Shown: piece after piece, positions 25,301 through 35,700 of the stretch
How positions within the stretch are numbered: the stretch's first letter is position 1
How the letters are laid out: each line of letters begins with the position of its first letter
Assembly: GCA_036852015.1 (NCBI GenBank)
Contig: JAANDG010000060.1
Span: 1 to 64,000, forward strand
Direction of reading: 5' to 3'
Origin: Pelodera strongyloides
Lineage: Eukaryota; Nematoda; Chromadorea; Rhabditida; Rhabditidae
Length of the DNA: 64,000 nucleotides
Position numbers and translations under genes: made by a program
The notes under the pieces: generated by a model
Told to the model about the DNA's origin: nothing
Seen by the model: the letters and a program-made list of their open reading frames with translations, nothing else
Database searches by the model: none

Positions 25301-28300
25301 CATGGCTACAAAACTGAAGCAAATTGGAATTTTTCTGAAAAGACCTGAGATAGAAAAGAAGAAAAAACGAAAATGAGGTAATCCTACTTGAGGAGGATAG
25401 AAAGAGAAGTGGAGAGAGAGAAAGAGAGAGAGAGAGAGGGAAAGAGAGAGAAATAGAGAGAGAAAGAGAGAGAGAAAGAGAGACATAGACAGAGAGAGAG
25501 GAGAGAGAGAGCTGAATAGGATTTCATGGATCCTCCCTCGGGATTCCTCAATGAAAGGTGTGCTCCTTCTTGAACGACCCCATTCTCGATGGTCAGAAAC
25601 TTTACAGAGAGTATGTAGGAACAAGAGAGTCAGACATTCCCTAAACAGTACAGAGAACGGTTAGAGAGTACGTGGATTCAAAAGACCCAGACATTCCCTA
25701 ACAGTACTCTAATTTGCATGTGAACAGTTTCGCGGGCTCGCATTCGTAAAGTGGACAGTAACGGACACCATAGCGGGGTTCCCAAGTACGGATCCGAATT
25801 GGCTTTCATATGCAAATTAGATTGGCCAACAAACATTCCTTCTCAAGACAAAATACACAGCCTAAGCGCAATTTTATTGAAAACGATTTGTAAAAGTTAT
25901 GGGTTTACCGTTTACAAAAAACTACTGAATTCTTATGGAGATTCTTGTAAGACGACCCACGCGTGATTTTTTGTATCTTTTTACTCTCTGAATATATTGC
26001 TGACCAATTTGCATAGTGTAATATATTGGTGAATTTGTATTGGGAGATATCTCTAAAAAAGCTCCTGATAAAAAGTAATCGAAAAACTTGGGTACTGTAG
26101 TAAACCAATTACCCGAGGATACGAGTCTTTTAGCTTCAGCAGCTTCTCAATGCACATGCATAACAAACAACTAGGTTGACGAGATATACTTAGAAATTAG
26201 CTTTGTTAGAAGCTAATTTCTAATTAGCTTTGTTAGAAGCTAAGGGAGTAGGTATAGGCGTATGGCGAGTCAACAGATGAGAAGAGATAGAGATAGAGAG
26301 AGATATTGGGAGAGAGAGATAATCATAAATCTACATGGTTAGAGAAAATGAGGGAATAAACAGAAATTCGAGAAGTGACAAAACATAAATATTACCTCAA
26401 CTTATCAACACAATTGAAGAACAATCAAACGCAAACATTTCTCAATGCCGAAATATCTGAACTAAAATAAATGAACTTGGAGGTGTGAAAATTGAAGCCA
26501 ATTACGCGCAGAAAAATGAAGGCACCGACTGTGTAAGTGTAGGTCAAAGTCAAGAAAAAGTTACACGGAAAGCGTCGGGCTTGGGCGGTCTAGCAGCATC
26601 ATTACACAAACAAAAATGTTTAATTATCCAAGTTTCACGTCTAATTATCCAGGTTTGTTTAATTACCCGATGAAAATATTTAAACGACATGAGATGCAAG
26701 GTGCAAGTGCAGCGTAGTAACACTAAAGCTTACCCTTGATTACATGCTTTATTGCAAACCGACGAAAGCAAAGTACCAACATCAAAATATATCTGGATAT
26801 CATTAAAGCGTTATTCCAGCCGGTTTTTGAAACGTGTGTTCGATGATTACATTCACATATAACGTATGAAAATCAAATGAATAAAATAAGGATAAAAAAT
26901 AGCACAGCGACCAGTTATTCGCATGCACATGGGAAAACAGTGTTTACACTTCAAAAACCGGATGTTATACCGCTTTATTCAAAATGGTATGTCTTGTTCT
27001 TACCACTAGCACAACGCACCAAGCTCGCGCGCACGAATACTAAAAATGGGCAATTGAACACCAACGCGCGCTACGCGCTCGCTTTGTAAAACCTCGCGCC
27101 TCACCCTTAGTCTTTACAAGAAGGTGCGGCGCTAGCTTAAAAAAGCCACATAAAATGGGAAACTGTAATTTACAAGGTGGTGTTCGAGGCCAAATTCTCG
27201 GAAAACTTGTCAAAACACACTTAATTCCACAATGAAAAGAAGGTATTATTTTCACTTTCTTTCTGGTTTCTAAGCTTAAACATAGAAAAAAACTACTGAG
27301 AAACGACTTCGTGAAGCTGTAAATCAACGCATTATGCCCTGGGAAAGCGATGCCGTTTGTGCAATCAAGAATCACTTGAAAACATAGCTTGACGTTTTTA
27401 AAGGGAAATACAATTTGAAACAACACTCAAATCTCAAATATGGTTTTACCATCGGAATTCCCACATTTACTATAAAAATTAACATCAAATTAAATCACAA
27501 ACAGTAGGTTGAAATAATGTAACTTAAATAGCAAACAGTAAGGTGAAATAATGTATCTCAATTGAAAAGCGGATAATACAGAGTTTTGGCTACGGTAGTT
27601 GTGCCAAATCAGGCATTATAGGATTATTATCAAAATTATTATCAAACTAAAGCACAAACGGATTAAAGTTGAAATACTGTAACTCAGTTTAAAGTTGAAA
27701 TAATGTAACTCAATGATGTAACGGCCAACGGAAATACAGAGTTTTGGCTACGGTAGTCGTACCAAATCAGGAACTATAGGATTATTATCAAAATTATTAT
27801 CAAACTAAAGCACAAACATATTAAAGTTGAAATACTGTAACTCAATTTAAAGTTGAAATAATGTAACTCAATTAATACAGACAAGCGGATAATACAGATT
27901 TTTGGCTACGGTAGTTGTACCAAATCAGGCATTATAGGATTATTATCAAAATTATTATCAAACTAAACCACAAACAGATTAAAGTTGAAATACTGTAACT
28001 CAATTTAATGTTGAAATAATGTAACTCAATAATGTAACGGCAAACGGAAATACAGAGTTTTGGCTACGATAATTGTACCAAGTTAGCATTTTCAATCCCA
28101 AAGTGAACCTAGTAACCTACATACTTTCGCAGCGACGAATTACCGGATATTGTAGCAATATACATCATGTGAAATCAAAACCCAAACAAGTATTTATAGA
28201 AACACACGTTTTTGAAACCCGCCGAACACTGAGCGCGCTCCGAAATAGCCAGCTTTAGCCTGTAATCGCGCGCTAATTTCGGGGTGCCAGTAGCAGAAGA

Positions 28301-30170
28301 GCTCGCTTGCGGGCTTGCGAGCATGCGGCACGCATAACATAAACTTTATAAACATCCCGTGTAACCACTATAGGATAGCCGAGGACTTTGTAAATCATAA
28401 CTCAAAGAAAGCATGCCCATAACTATGTAAATGCACCAAAGTAACAAAAAATAGTCACGTCTTTGGTTCGTTATGGGGTTTGCAAGTACGCTGAAAAATC
28501 TTGGAACTACACGAGAATATTTTTTTAATTTTTCATATTATATATGCAGTTTTCGTGCAGAAATACGGTAATATTGGCAGAATCACACCGATATTTGCAG
28601 AGTCCATTAGGATATATCAAATGCCTGGTAAGATACGTGTAAAATGACAGTGCGAACTCAAGCCCAGTTTATGTTTTCCGGTGGTTACTTATAGCACTGG
28701 GGTACGTAAGTAGCATTGGGGGTATGTAACATAACAGTTCAATCGGTGTGTAGGTATTTCATAATTTTTCTATCATTGTCAGCATAAATTTTCTTGTCCT
28801 TCATGCCGATTAAAGCGAAATACCTGCCGGTTTTTGAACGCTTCGTGGACAATTGAATTCCTACGTATTTATGCAAATTTACTCGAATTTAACTCGATTT
28901 TTTATTGTAACTTGTAACTTATGTTCATTTGCGCACGCTGCATAAGAATGCCGGTCTGCTCGATGTGTTTCAAAAACTGGCTGGTATTTCGCTTTATGTT
29001 TTTCCTCCAGAGTGGAGTGATAGTCAGTACATATTAATGTAAAATATGTATCGTTTGTGCGTGTGTGTTAGTAAGGTAGGTCCGAAAATTAAATATTACA
29101 AAGTAATTAGTTAATCAACATTTAAAATAAAACGCTTACCTAAAGCTCTTTTCTTTCCTATTGTCGTTGACACTCCATCGTCGAAGGAGTTTCGTGGCCT
29201 GAGAAATCAATACTCATTTACTTTGCTTATATAATTAAATATTCAGTATTTATACTGATAAATATGCATTTTGCTGCTTACTACACTGAAACCAATGAAT
29301 TCCGCGGCAAGATCGCGGCGCTAAAAGTTTGCCAGAATGTCGCCACCTCTCGGCGCCAAATGTAGTACAAATGTATTATCACAGAGAAGTGAATAAATCT
29401 TATCCTCACTTATTAGACTCACCTTGCTTGTGCGCAGTGATGCCGTATTATATTCATTGTGAACTTGAAGCCAATATTGTGACTCATTCGGATCGCAAAT
29501 CCTGGAATTAAGAAGAATTACAAAACATGCGTTAATGTGGCAAGGTATTGGATAGCTTCGATTCCACACCCAGGCGGTTACCTCCGACCCTAGTGCTGCC
29601 TAAACCTAGAGCCTAGCGCTACGCCCAGTTCTTAACTAGAGCTTGAGGCAAATCTGACAAATTGGCCACCTACCACCCTTAAGATTTCCCCCTAGCGGAA
29701 AGTTTGATATTCCAAGGGAATAAGAAAATGAAAAGTGCCCAAAACAAACCTATAATTTCGTTTTGGTTGGAAGGATCTGCGCCGTCGAAGTGTCGAGTTT
29801 CCCGCTGTGGAAACTGAGGCAGAATCTGGAAAAGGAAATATTAAAAACAACCATGGTCATTTTATTTATCTCTTACTTTTATCATCCATAAGAACATAGT
29901 CGCGGGAAAAGCATCCCACTATTAAATTTCACAAAAAACTGAATTCTGCAGCGCATAATACAACTGAATTTACAGTATATGCAAATATGTTCCACTCTGT
30001 GCCGCCTTTGAATTTATGCAAGCAGGCACGATACACTTCATAAACCATGTACAATATCCCTTAAAAGTAAATACCAACCGAAAGAATCAAAGTGTTCGTC
30101 AGTCATCGTCATATTAGAATCCTCACTCAACGTCATGCTTGATTCCATTGTCGATGCAGAGGAAGTCATG
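6363..30170 (-). CDS. Rho guanine-nucleotide exchange factor, DH-PH (PLEKHG-like)
   Basis: Predicted activator of Rho-family GTPases. Exons, 5' to 3': 30170-30079, 29825-29750, 29501-29423, 29198-29140, 17118-17019, 16201-16080, 15869-15734, 15569-15474, 14971-14847, 14380-14230, 13012-12923, 12569-12477, 11977-11825, 11519-11424, 11041-10882, 10708-10575, 10233-10117, 9346-9215, 8928-8728, 8279-8210, 8057-8015, 7304-7232, 6948-6740, 6594-6363 (TAG at 6363-6365). All 23 junctions keep phase; from the ATG at 30169 the product is 945 residues. The DH domain (about 196-375) shows [13 protein letters not shown] and [19 protein letters not shown]. The PH domain (about 390-500) includes [18 protein letters not shown] and [15 protein letters not shown], the arrangement of PLEKHG1/2/3. 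A basic segment [10 protein letters not shown] and a Pro/acidic tail follow. The ATG sits one base after a TTTTTAG acceptor: either a trans-splice site or an internal exon (see the 32739-48234 entry). The 12-kb intron 17119-29139 may hide exons. The acceptor at 8929 and the 43-bp exon 8057-8015 rest on phase logic. Confidence 0.9.
7121..7192. repeat. GC-rich hairpin
   Basis: CAGGCGCGCCGCGGGGGTG and CACCCGTGGCGCGCCTG form an imperfect stem of about 17 bp; 40 bp downstream of the 7304-7232 exon's donor in transcript sense. Confidence 0.6.
7783..7850 (+). pseudogene. tRNA-like sequence, degenerate
   Basis: GGCCTAGTGGCTAGAGCGCT and ACTGGTTCAGATCTGG resemble A and B boxes and align with the copy at 16225. 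The T stem is destroyed. Confidence 0.45.
8451..8623. mobile_element. Family F hairpin element
   Basis: Arms of about 80 bp (GAGGCCGGTTCCAATAAAAT, GCTGGGGTAGGTTACAGGCG) with almost no spacer, flanked by TCA. In a RhoGEF intron. Confidence 0.85.
9540..9660 (+). mobile_element. 3' end fragment of the same LINE family
   Basis: Bases 9606-9658 match, in opposite orientation, the 3' end of the retrotransposon at 44610-44670 (shared GATTTTTCTTTT, ATCGTCTCTCACG and TTGCGCTC). It is preceded by three direct repeats of a CTTGAATTGTATTATT-like 16-mer and runs directly into a fold-back element at 9661. It lies in a RhoGEF intron, antisense to the gene. Confidence 0.65.
9661..9750. mobile_element. Family A element, truncated
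   Basis: Left terminus AAAGCGAAATACCGGCCGG and about 70 further bases; ends where a second, complete copy begins at 9753. Confidence 0.7.
9753..9932. mobile_element. Family A element, full copy, subfamily 2
   Basis: Both termini. Interior differs from the main type: CTCAAATACCAGCATTCT and GGGGTCTAGTTTTTATTC. In a RhoGEF intron. Confidence 0.82.
13355..13400. repeat. (TA)n microsatellite
   Basis: About 20 TA units with minor interruptions, preceded by a T-rich run. Confidence 0.9.
13979..14222. repeat. Two (GA)n tracts beside a RhoGEF donor site
   Basis: GA repeats at 13979-14038 and 14186-14222. The second begins 8 bases inside the intron following exon 14380-14230, as (CU)n in the transcript. 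Confidence 0.9.
14424..14603. mobile_element. Family A fold-back element, full copy
   Basis: Complete, with point changes in the left terminal repeat (ATATCGGCAG). In the RhoGEF intron just 5' of the exon coding [12 protein letters not shown]. Confidence 0.83.
15027..15411. mobile_element. Family E element with two identical 144-bp arms
   Basis: Bases 15027-15170 and 15268-15411 are exact reverse complements over all 144 positions; spacer 97 bp. Outer ends GGACAGGCCCATCAAAATAA and its complement. In the RhoGEF intron between exons 15569-15474 and 14971-14847. The transcript would contain a 144-bp perfect RNA duplex. Confidence 0.93.
16225..16290 (+). pseudogene. tRNA-like sequence, degenerate
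   Basis: A-box-like AAGTGGCTAGTGTGCTGG and near-perfect B box GGTTCGAATCC at normal spacing, with CTCCAAG in the anticodon-loop position. Stems do not pair. Antisense to the RhoGEF, 24 bases 5' of exon 16201-16080. Confidence 0.5.
17489..17650. mobile_element. Family A element lacking its right terminus
   Basis: Left end TAAAGCGAAATAACGATCGG and interior intact; the last 30 bases are replaced by unrelated sequence. In the 12-kb RhoGEF intron. Confidence 0.75.
18306..18470. repeat. (GA)n tracts
   Basis: Imperfect AGAG runs at 18306-18345 and 18420-18470. Confidence 0.85.
19255..19345. repeat. (GA)n tract, interrupted
   Basis: Purine-only for most of 90 bases. Confidence 0.85.
20209..20396. 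mobile_element. Family A-related element, GATATAAC subtype
   Basis: Ends TAAAGCGATATAACGGCCGG and CCGGCTGATATACCGCTTTA; interior unlike the main family. The right end plus flank (CTTTAGATGAAGTG..GGTTCACTC) is repeated at 20549-20636. Confidence 0.78.
20549..20636. repeat. Direct duplicate of an element end and its flank
   Basis: Repeats ACATACAYTTCCAAAACCGG, the ATACCGCTTTA terminus and the following TTTAGATGAAGTG flank found at 20340-20420, about 210 bp away. Because the flank is also copied, this is a local duplication rather than a new insertion. Confidence 0.75.
22160..22314. mobile_element. Family C fold-back element
   Basis: Termini TTAAAGTGACATTGCACGTG..and the complement ending CTACGTGCTATACCGATTT. 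Related ends occur at 4808-4963, 44092-44203 and 30900. Abuts a family A copy with no spacer. Confidence 0.65.
22313..22490. mobile_element. Family A fold-back element, full copy
   Basis: Both termini (right end TATTTCTCTTTA); adjoins the family C element on its left. Confidence 0.83.
23057..23084. mobile_element. Family A right-end remnant
   Basis: Only AAAAACCTGCCGGTAGTTTG and a TTTTAAA end remain. Confidence 0.5.
25405..25512. repeat. (GA)n tract, about 105 bp
   Basis: GAGA with AAA and C/T interruptions. Confidence 0.9.
26188..26245. repeat. Direct repeat pair
   Basis: AATTAGCTTTGTTAGAAGCT occurs twice, 31 bp apart. Confidence 0.8.
26804..26977. mobile_element. Family A-related element
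   Basis: Ends TAAAGCGTTATTCCAGCCGG and CCGGATGTTATACCGCTTTA; interior resembles the 20209 subtype. Confidence 0.75.
27455..28085. repeat. Tandem array, 158-bp unit, about four copies
   Basis: The anchor GAGTTTTGGCTACGGTAG starts at 27581, 27739, 27897 and 28055, exactly 158 bp apart. Within each unit GTTGAAATAMTGTAACTCAA occurs twice and TTATTATCAAAATTATTATC once. Copies differ by scattered substitutions; the first is the most degenerate. In the 12-kb RhoGEF intron. Confidence 0.93.
28811..28996. mobile_element. Family A fold-back element, full copy
   Basis: Main-type interior. Ends 143 bp before the RhoGEF exon 29198-29140 on the plus strand, i.e. downstream of that exon's donor. Confidence 0.83.
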
Positions 30171-30221
30171 CTAAAAAGAAAATATTTTTATTGAAGAAAG
30201 TGAAGATACTGTGATGTGACA

Positions 30222-30457
30222 GCGTTGGTTACCTTTTACATCCTCCATGTTCGCGAGATTCTCGCCGCGCACCAGCCGCGTGTTTCATTAGTGAATACAC
30301 AAATCAATCGTGGATGAGATTTTACTTTTTTTAATCAATCGTGGATGAGATTTTATAAAATCTCCTTCACTATTGATTTGTTTATTAATTATTGAAACAC
30401 GCGGGTGGTGCGCGGCGAGAACCTCGCGAACATGGAGGATGTAAACGGTAACCAACG
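30222..30457. repeat. Large inverted repeat just 5' of a RhoGEF exon
   Basis: Arms 30222-30289 and 30392-30457 pair over about 65 bp (GCGTTGGTTACC.., CCTCCATGTTCGCGAG, CTCGCCGCGCACC). The loop holds two direct copies of AATCAATCGTGGATGAGATT (30301 and 30336). Confidence 0.82.
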
Positions 30458-32738
30458 ATGTCAATATTTTCTATGGATAATCATTGGCAGTGGCTCGCGC
30501 GACCCTGGCGAGAGTCTGGCGAAGTCAATGCGATGTACGCGGAAAGAGATAGGCCAACTTATACTTTTTCGCAGCGCGCCATCACGTTCTTTCTCTCTCG
30601 CGCGCGCGCTTTCTCTCTCACTCTATGACATTTATACAACTTCTCTAACCTCTGTGTCATATGTGCGTCCGTCTGTTCGTCCGCTTCCGCTTCCTCGTTT
30701 TCTCTACCCTCTCCCTCGTTCTCGTAGTCACTCTCTTCGTTCGTTTTCTTTGTCGTCGACGTGAAGAAGTCAGAAGGAAGACATCTCACACCTGGAAGCA
30801 GTTATTGATTTTTTTAAAGATTATTGATTGTTTGAATGTATATCAAGGGTATATTGTAGGTAGTTGCAATACACGAGACCTATAGATAGCGAAAAGAATT
30901 AAAGTGGTATTACACGTGGTTTGGCAACGTATGCTGCTGTAGGGCTGCATGTATATATGCAAATTACGTTCGAGACGGCCGTAGAAATTCGCATATATTA
31001 GGGTACCTTAACTTATATTAACACAAATGATCATGCATTAGTTTTTTTCCGTAAAAGTACAGAAGATCTGCTAAAAAAGAGAACGAGCTGTGTACCATCA
31101 TTTAGTAAGATAGGAAACATGGCATTTAATAATAAATCTTTATTGGTCGATGGATAAGGCAAAGAAAAATGAGGCAAAAACGTGAATTTGTAAAGACCAA
31201 AAGGAACCCTAAGATGTCAGTGCAGTAAGGACACCAACATACTAACAAGGGACCTTGTGTGTAACGAATAAAAGATAAATACTGCGGAATGTAACTCTTA
31301 AATACTTAAATTCAAAAAACTGGAGTATCTACGCATGCATGATAAGATTTGAAATATAACACTATTTCACAAGGATTTCTAATTTTCGAGCATGAATTTG
31401 AAAGTAAATAATAAATTATATGAAGTTTATCTGAGGTTACTGTAGAAATAGTCACAGTCCACTCTTAAAATCATATTCATGATTCCCATTTCCATTTACT
31501 ATTTCGCATAATTTCACAAACTTTTGAGAAAATAACCGCCGAAACGCAATAAATCGTATTATACGGAAAAAATCCACATAGCGTTAAACTGAGAAACTCG
31601 TTTTGAGGTAATTTACTCTTTTGAAAATGTCGTAAAAATTCTTGGCAGATTTCAAATTCTGAAAGTTACATTAGCATTAAAATAACATGATAATTTGGGG
31701 AAAACTTGATTCTACTGTAGATATATTCTCATTCAATGGAAATTGAATAATCGATTAACATAAATTAGCACGTGGAACATAAATTCACACTGGAGAAAAC
31801 TTGGAGTGCATGCGGCGGCCCGTTCGCGTTTTCTCACAATAGTTGGGCGCGCCACAACGCCGCTATCAGTCCCATGCATGTGCGCCGAAACATAGCCGCA
31901 CGCGTCCAAACATTCTACCTGGCCTTAGGACACAAAAACAGCTTTGAAATGAAAATTTCCAAGTTTTCAACCCACTTTCTTCCACTTTTTCATACATTTC
32001 CATCATTTATGAGTGATCCCAAAATTTCGCCATTCAAGTGACATAAATCGTCAGAGTCGTTTAGTTTTTTACCCTCGCTAAATGACATTCTTGAACAAAT
32101 TATCACTAAAAGCACTGAAATGGATCTTCGGAAAGTGCAGAAAGAGCATTGAAAACGAGAGAGTACAGAGAAACCGGACAACTAAAAGGCGGGAAGAAAA
32201 ACCTTTTCAAATGGGAGTTTTTATAGCCGGCGTGTACGGTGTCAAGAGTACAAGATGTAAGGGGTTGGCAGGTGATCAGTATAAAAACTATAGTACATCC
32301 AAAAATGAATGAAAAAGTAAGAGTTTGTTTAATAAAAACTGAAGATATCGTGTTACTTTCAGTGACATGGCCAGGTGAGCATGATACAAATTTGTATTTG
32401 AAAGCCGATTGTGAGGTGCACTAACGCGGATATTGTCTTATTGTAAGCCTAGCCCCTAGGGCCCTAAGTCTAGCTCCAAGGCATAGGGCCCTAAGATAAG
32501 AAACAAAATGAAACAAATTTGAGCGCCTGAGGCTAGCCCCTAATAATAAGAACCTAAGGCCACAAGCATCGTAAGTAAGCAGGAAAGAACAAAATAAACA
32601 GAATTTTACTGGAAAGTATCTAATGAGATTTAATAAACATAATTTCTTCACGAATCTCCATGCTAACATGAACAGACCACTTAAATATCCTGATTTTTAA
32701 TTAAATTATTTTATAACATTATCTGTAAAAAAACTCAC

Positions 32739-35700
32739 ATTTTAAAACCTTCTTTAGCCATTCCATTTGTATAAATCTCAAGGGTCGCAATGTTTGAGCG
32801 CAGACCAAAAGGGATTATGATTCTTACATTACATGGCCATGGTGGGTACCCTATTGGTACTTACTTATTGGGGGTGCGGATTGAGATGTAAGGTGACACC
32901 ATTTATATGTACCAACGAGCACCAAATCCCGAACACACTTGAAGGGTGTTCAACATTCTGCCAATTAAAATGCGGGGCCTGGTCTGGCTTAATACATATG
33001 TATGGTTACTAAAAACTTTCTCGTAGCTGTTAAAAAGCCAAATTTCAATTTTTAATTTGGGCGGAAAATTAACTGTCGCAAAACATTTATTGAAAGAATG
33101 GATGGGTAATAACCAGTGTCAGATACATCATATGTTTTATAAAGATAACACTTTATCGTAGACGACAAAAAAATAATGTTTAAAGGATTCGGGCAGCAAG
33201 AAATACGCAAATAAGGGAAATTCCCCCGTTTTTGAGTGATTACTTGCCTATTTGGTCTCTTTCCTTCCCTATTCTATTATGAGGTGCTGCGAGAAGAAAA
33301 CCCAACAAAATAGTTATCTGTTGAAGGAAAAGGGGAGTTTTTGAATACGCGCATGAAGCACATAAAACACAATTGAATTGGATGTGATTAGACAATCATA
33401 ATAATAATCTTTGTTGGTTTAAAATAACTAACAAAGGAAGATGATGGCTAATTTACCTAATGATTAAAGCGAAATACCGGCCGGTTTTTGAAACGTATCG
33501 ATTACACCAGAATTCTTATTGCAGCTTATGCAAATGAACATAAATTGGAATAAAATAACCGAGCTAAATTCGAGTAAATTAGCATAAATACAGTTATCCA
33601 CGGTGCGTTTCAAAAACGGGCCGGTATTTCGCTTTAGAAACATTCGCTATCCTACTCGAAGCATCACTATAGTCAGGGAAAGTTTGTATATTCATAGATG
33701 TTGTATGAAATATCAGTACGTTATAGGTACGATGAATAGATATGTGTTTGTGCATGCATGCAAATATTTGCGACCGATTAGTAAGTCAGTCTATTTCAAT
33801 TTCTCTCGTGTTGTATATGTATAAGTCAAAAGAATATAATAAGAGCCAAGGTAAGGTTGCCGGAATGCATACGCAAATATGCAAATTTTTATCACCAACC
33901 AAAAGGGTGCGCCGTGGTACGGGAGAAGAAGATATTAGATATGCAAATGATCCCACCAACGGACCTAATAATAAACATATCTTGCCGGATAAATATCAGA
34001 AAATACGACATAAACATGATAGAGATCAGTCAGAAATGGCTTTCGGACTGTAATAGCAAAACCCAAACTATGTCAGCACTAAGAATCTTATTATATAAAG
34101 GAGAAGAGTTTGTGGCCGGGTGAATTTATTTGTGATTACGACCACAAAGAATTTTTTCTACGTTTCAGGCATTTGGTATAAGTAGGCATCTGTTCGATAT
34201 TTACAAAATATGCACAATAGGATCTCTTAAAGGAAGAGGCCCACGAGAAAAAAGCTTTCCTCAATTATTTGCACAAATGTCCGGAATTTCAGAAATGTTA
34301 CTGTGAAACCGCATTTCTTTGCACCTAGAACTCACAGAGTTATTCCCCCGCAACCAGTTCGGCCAGGTACCGTAGGCAGCAACGTCAAAATACGTTTTCA
34401 CGGTTTATATCCGTCCATTAACATTCTTTCTCTCTAATAATGGTTAAACGAATGAAGAACATTCCTACGATAATAAAAAAGCGTTTCCAATATTGTAATG
34501 CCCTAAAAACGCAAAAATTGATTCTGACTACGGTACCTGGCCGAACTGTTTTCCGGGGAATAACTCTGTGAGTTTTAGGTGCAAAGAAATGCGGTTTTTA
34601 CAGTAATATTTCTAAAATTCCGGACATTCTGTGCAAGTAAATTGAGGTAAACTTTTTCCTCGTGGGCCTCTCCCTTTAACTGAAACGTTGGAATATACGC
34701 TTCAGACGTTTCATGTAAATATGCGCACTTCAAGTATCGTTTAGATAGCATTTGATGTCGCCTCAGGCGGCGATAGCTGTCTGGTAAGTAATATAACATG
34801 CATAATATAATGTAAGAATGAAGTACCGCATTGAGACCCACAAAAAAAAAAAGTTTGAACTAACGGTTGCGCAAGCGCGATCGCGAAAACTGCTTTGCAT
34901 AATATTTAACAAAACATTAATTATATATATTAATGAAACAAATTCCACTACCGTAGCCTAGACTCAAAAATTTACTTTTTACGTCGCCTGAGCTTTTTTT
35001 ATAATACGAAGTGGTTATACTAAATAAAATAAACGAACTTGAGCAAAACGTGTCTAAGCCTCTTACTTAGAAGCGTGTCAAGACATGTTAGCCTAAGCCT
35101 AAACTTGGGCCTAATTGCAAGCCTAAGCCTAATTGTAAGTATATATGTATATATGGATGACCAAATTCTCCGCAAACGATGAACCATGCTCGCTCAGGGG
35201 CGGCATTGTATAATCTAATTGTTTAATTATCCACCGGGGATACTGTGTAATTACGTGGATTGCCGCGCGCACGTAATGATTGTTCCCGGGGCGGTCAGAT
35301 CCACACACGCACACCCACTTTGGGCAAATCAAATGCAAATTTGGGCGAGGAATATGCAAATTTAGCCTCGGAACATGCAAATTTTGGTAAGCAAATCGGG
35401 GTCACATAGGCGCAGGCTGTAACTGGTAAAATTTTACAAACCCTGCAACCCGATCACTTACTCGGGTAGAGCTTATCAAAACTACTTATTAAAGCGAAAT
35501 ACCGGTCGGTTTTTGAAACGCATCGAGTACTCCCTGCTTTCCTATGCTTCATAATGCAAATGAGCATAGATTTGGATAAAAAATGGACCCCAATAGATCT
35601 TTTAGCATAACTGCATAAGAATGCTGATATTTGAGTTGCGTTTCAAAAACCGGCTGGTATTTCGCTTTAAATCTACGGAAGTTCCATTCAAAACCCATTA

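Larger units (their letters stand above)
17119..29139 (-). other. 12-kb intron of the RhoGEF gene
   Basis: The flanking exons are in matching phase, so the intron is allowed. It holds six whole or partial family A elements, one family C element, the 158-bp array, GA tracts and T/A-rich sequence. No exon with both splice signals and correct phase was found, but a small one could be missed. Confidence 0.6.

Noticed and set aside
27455..28085. CRISPR-like array
   Set aside because: Unit of 158 bp is repeated throughout with no constant-repeat and variable-spacer pattern; animal genome.
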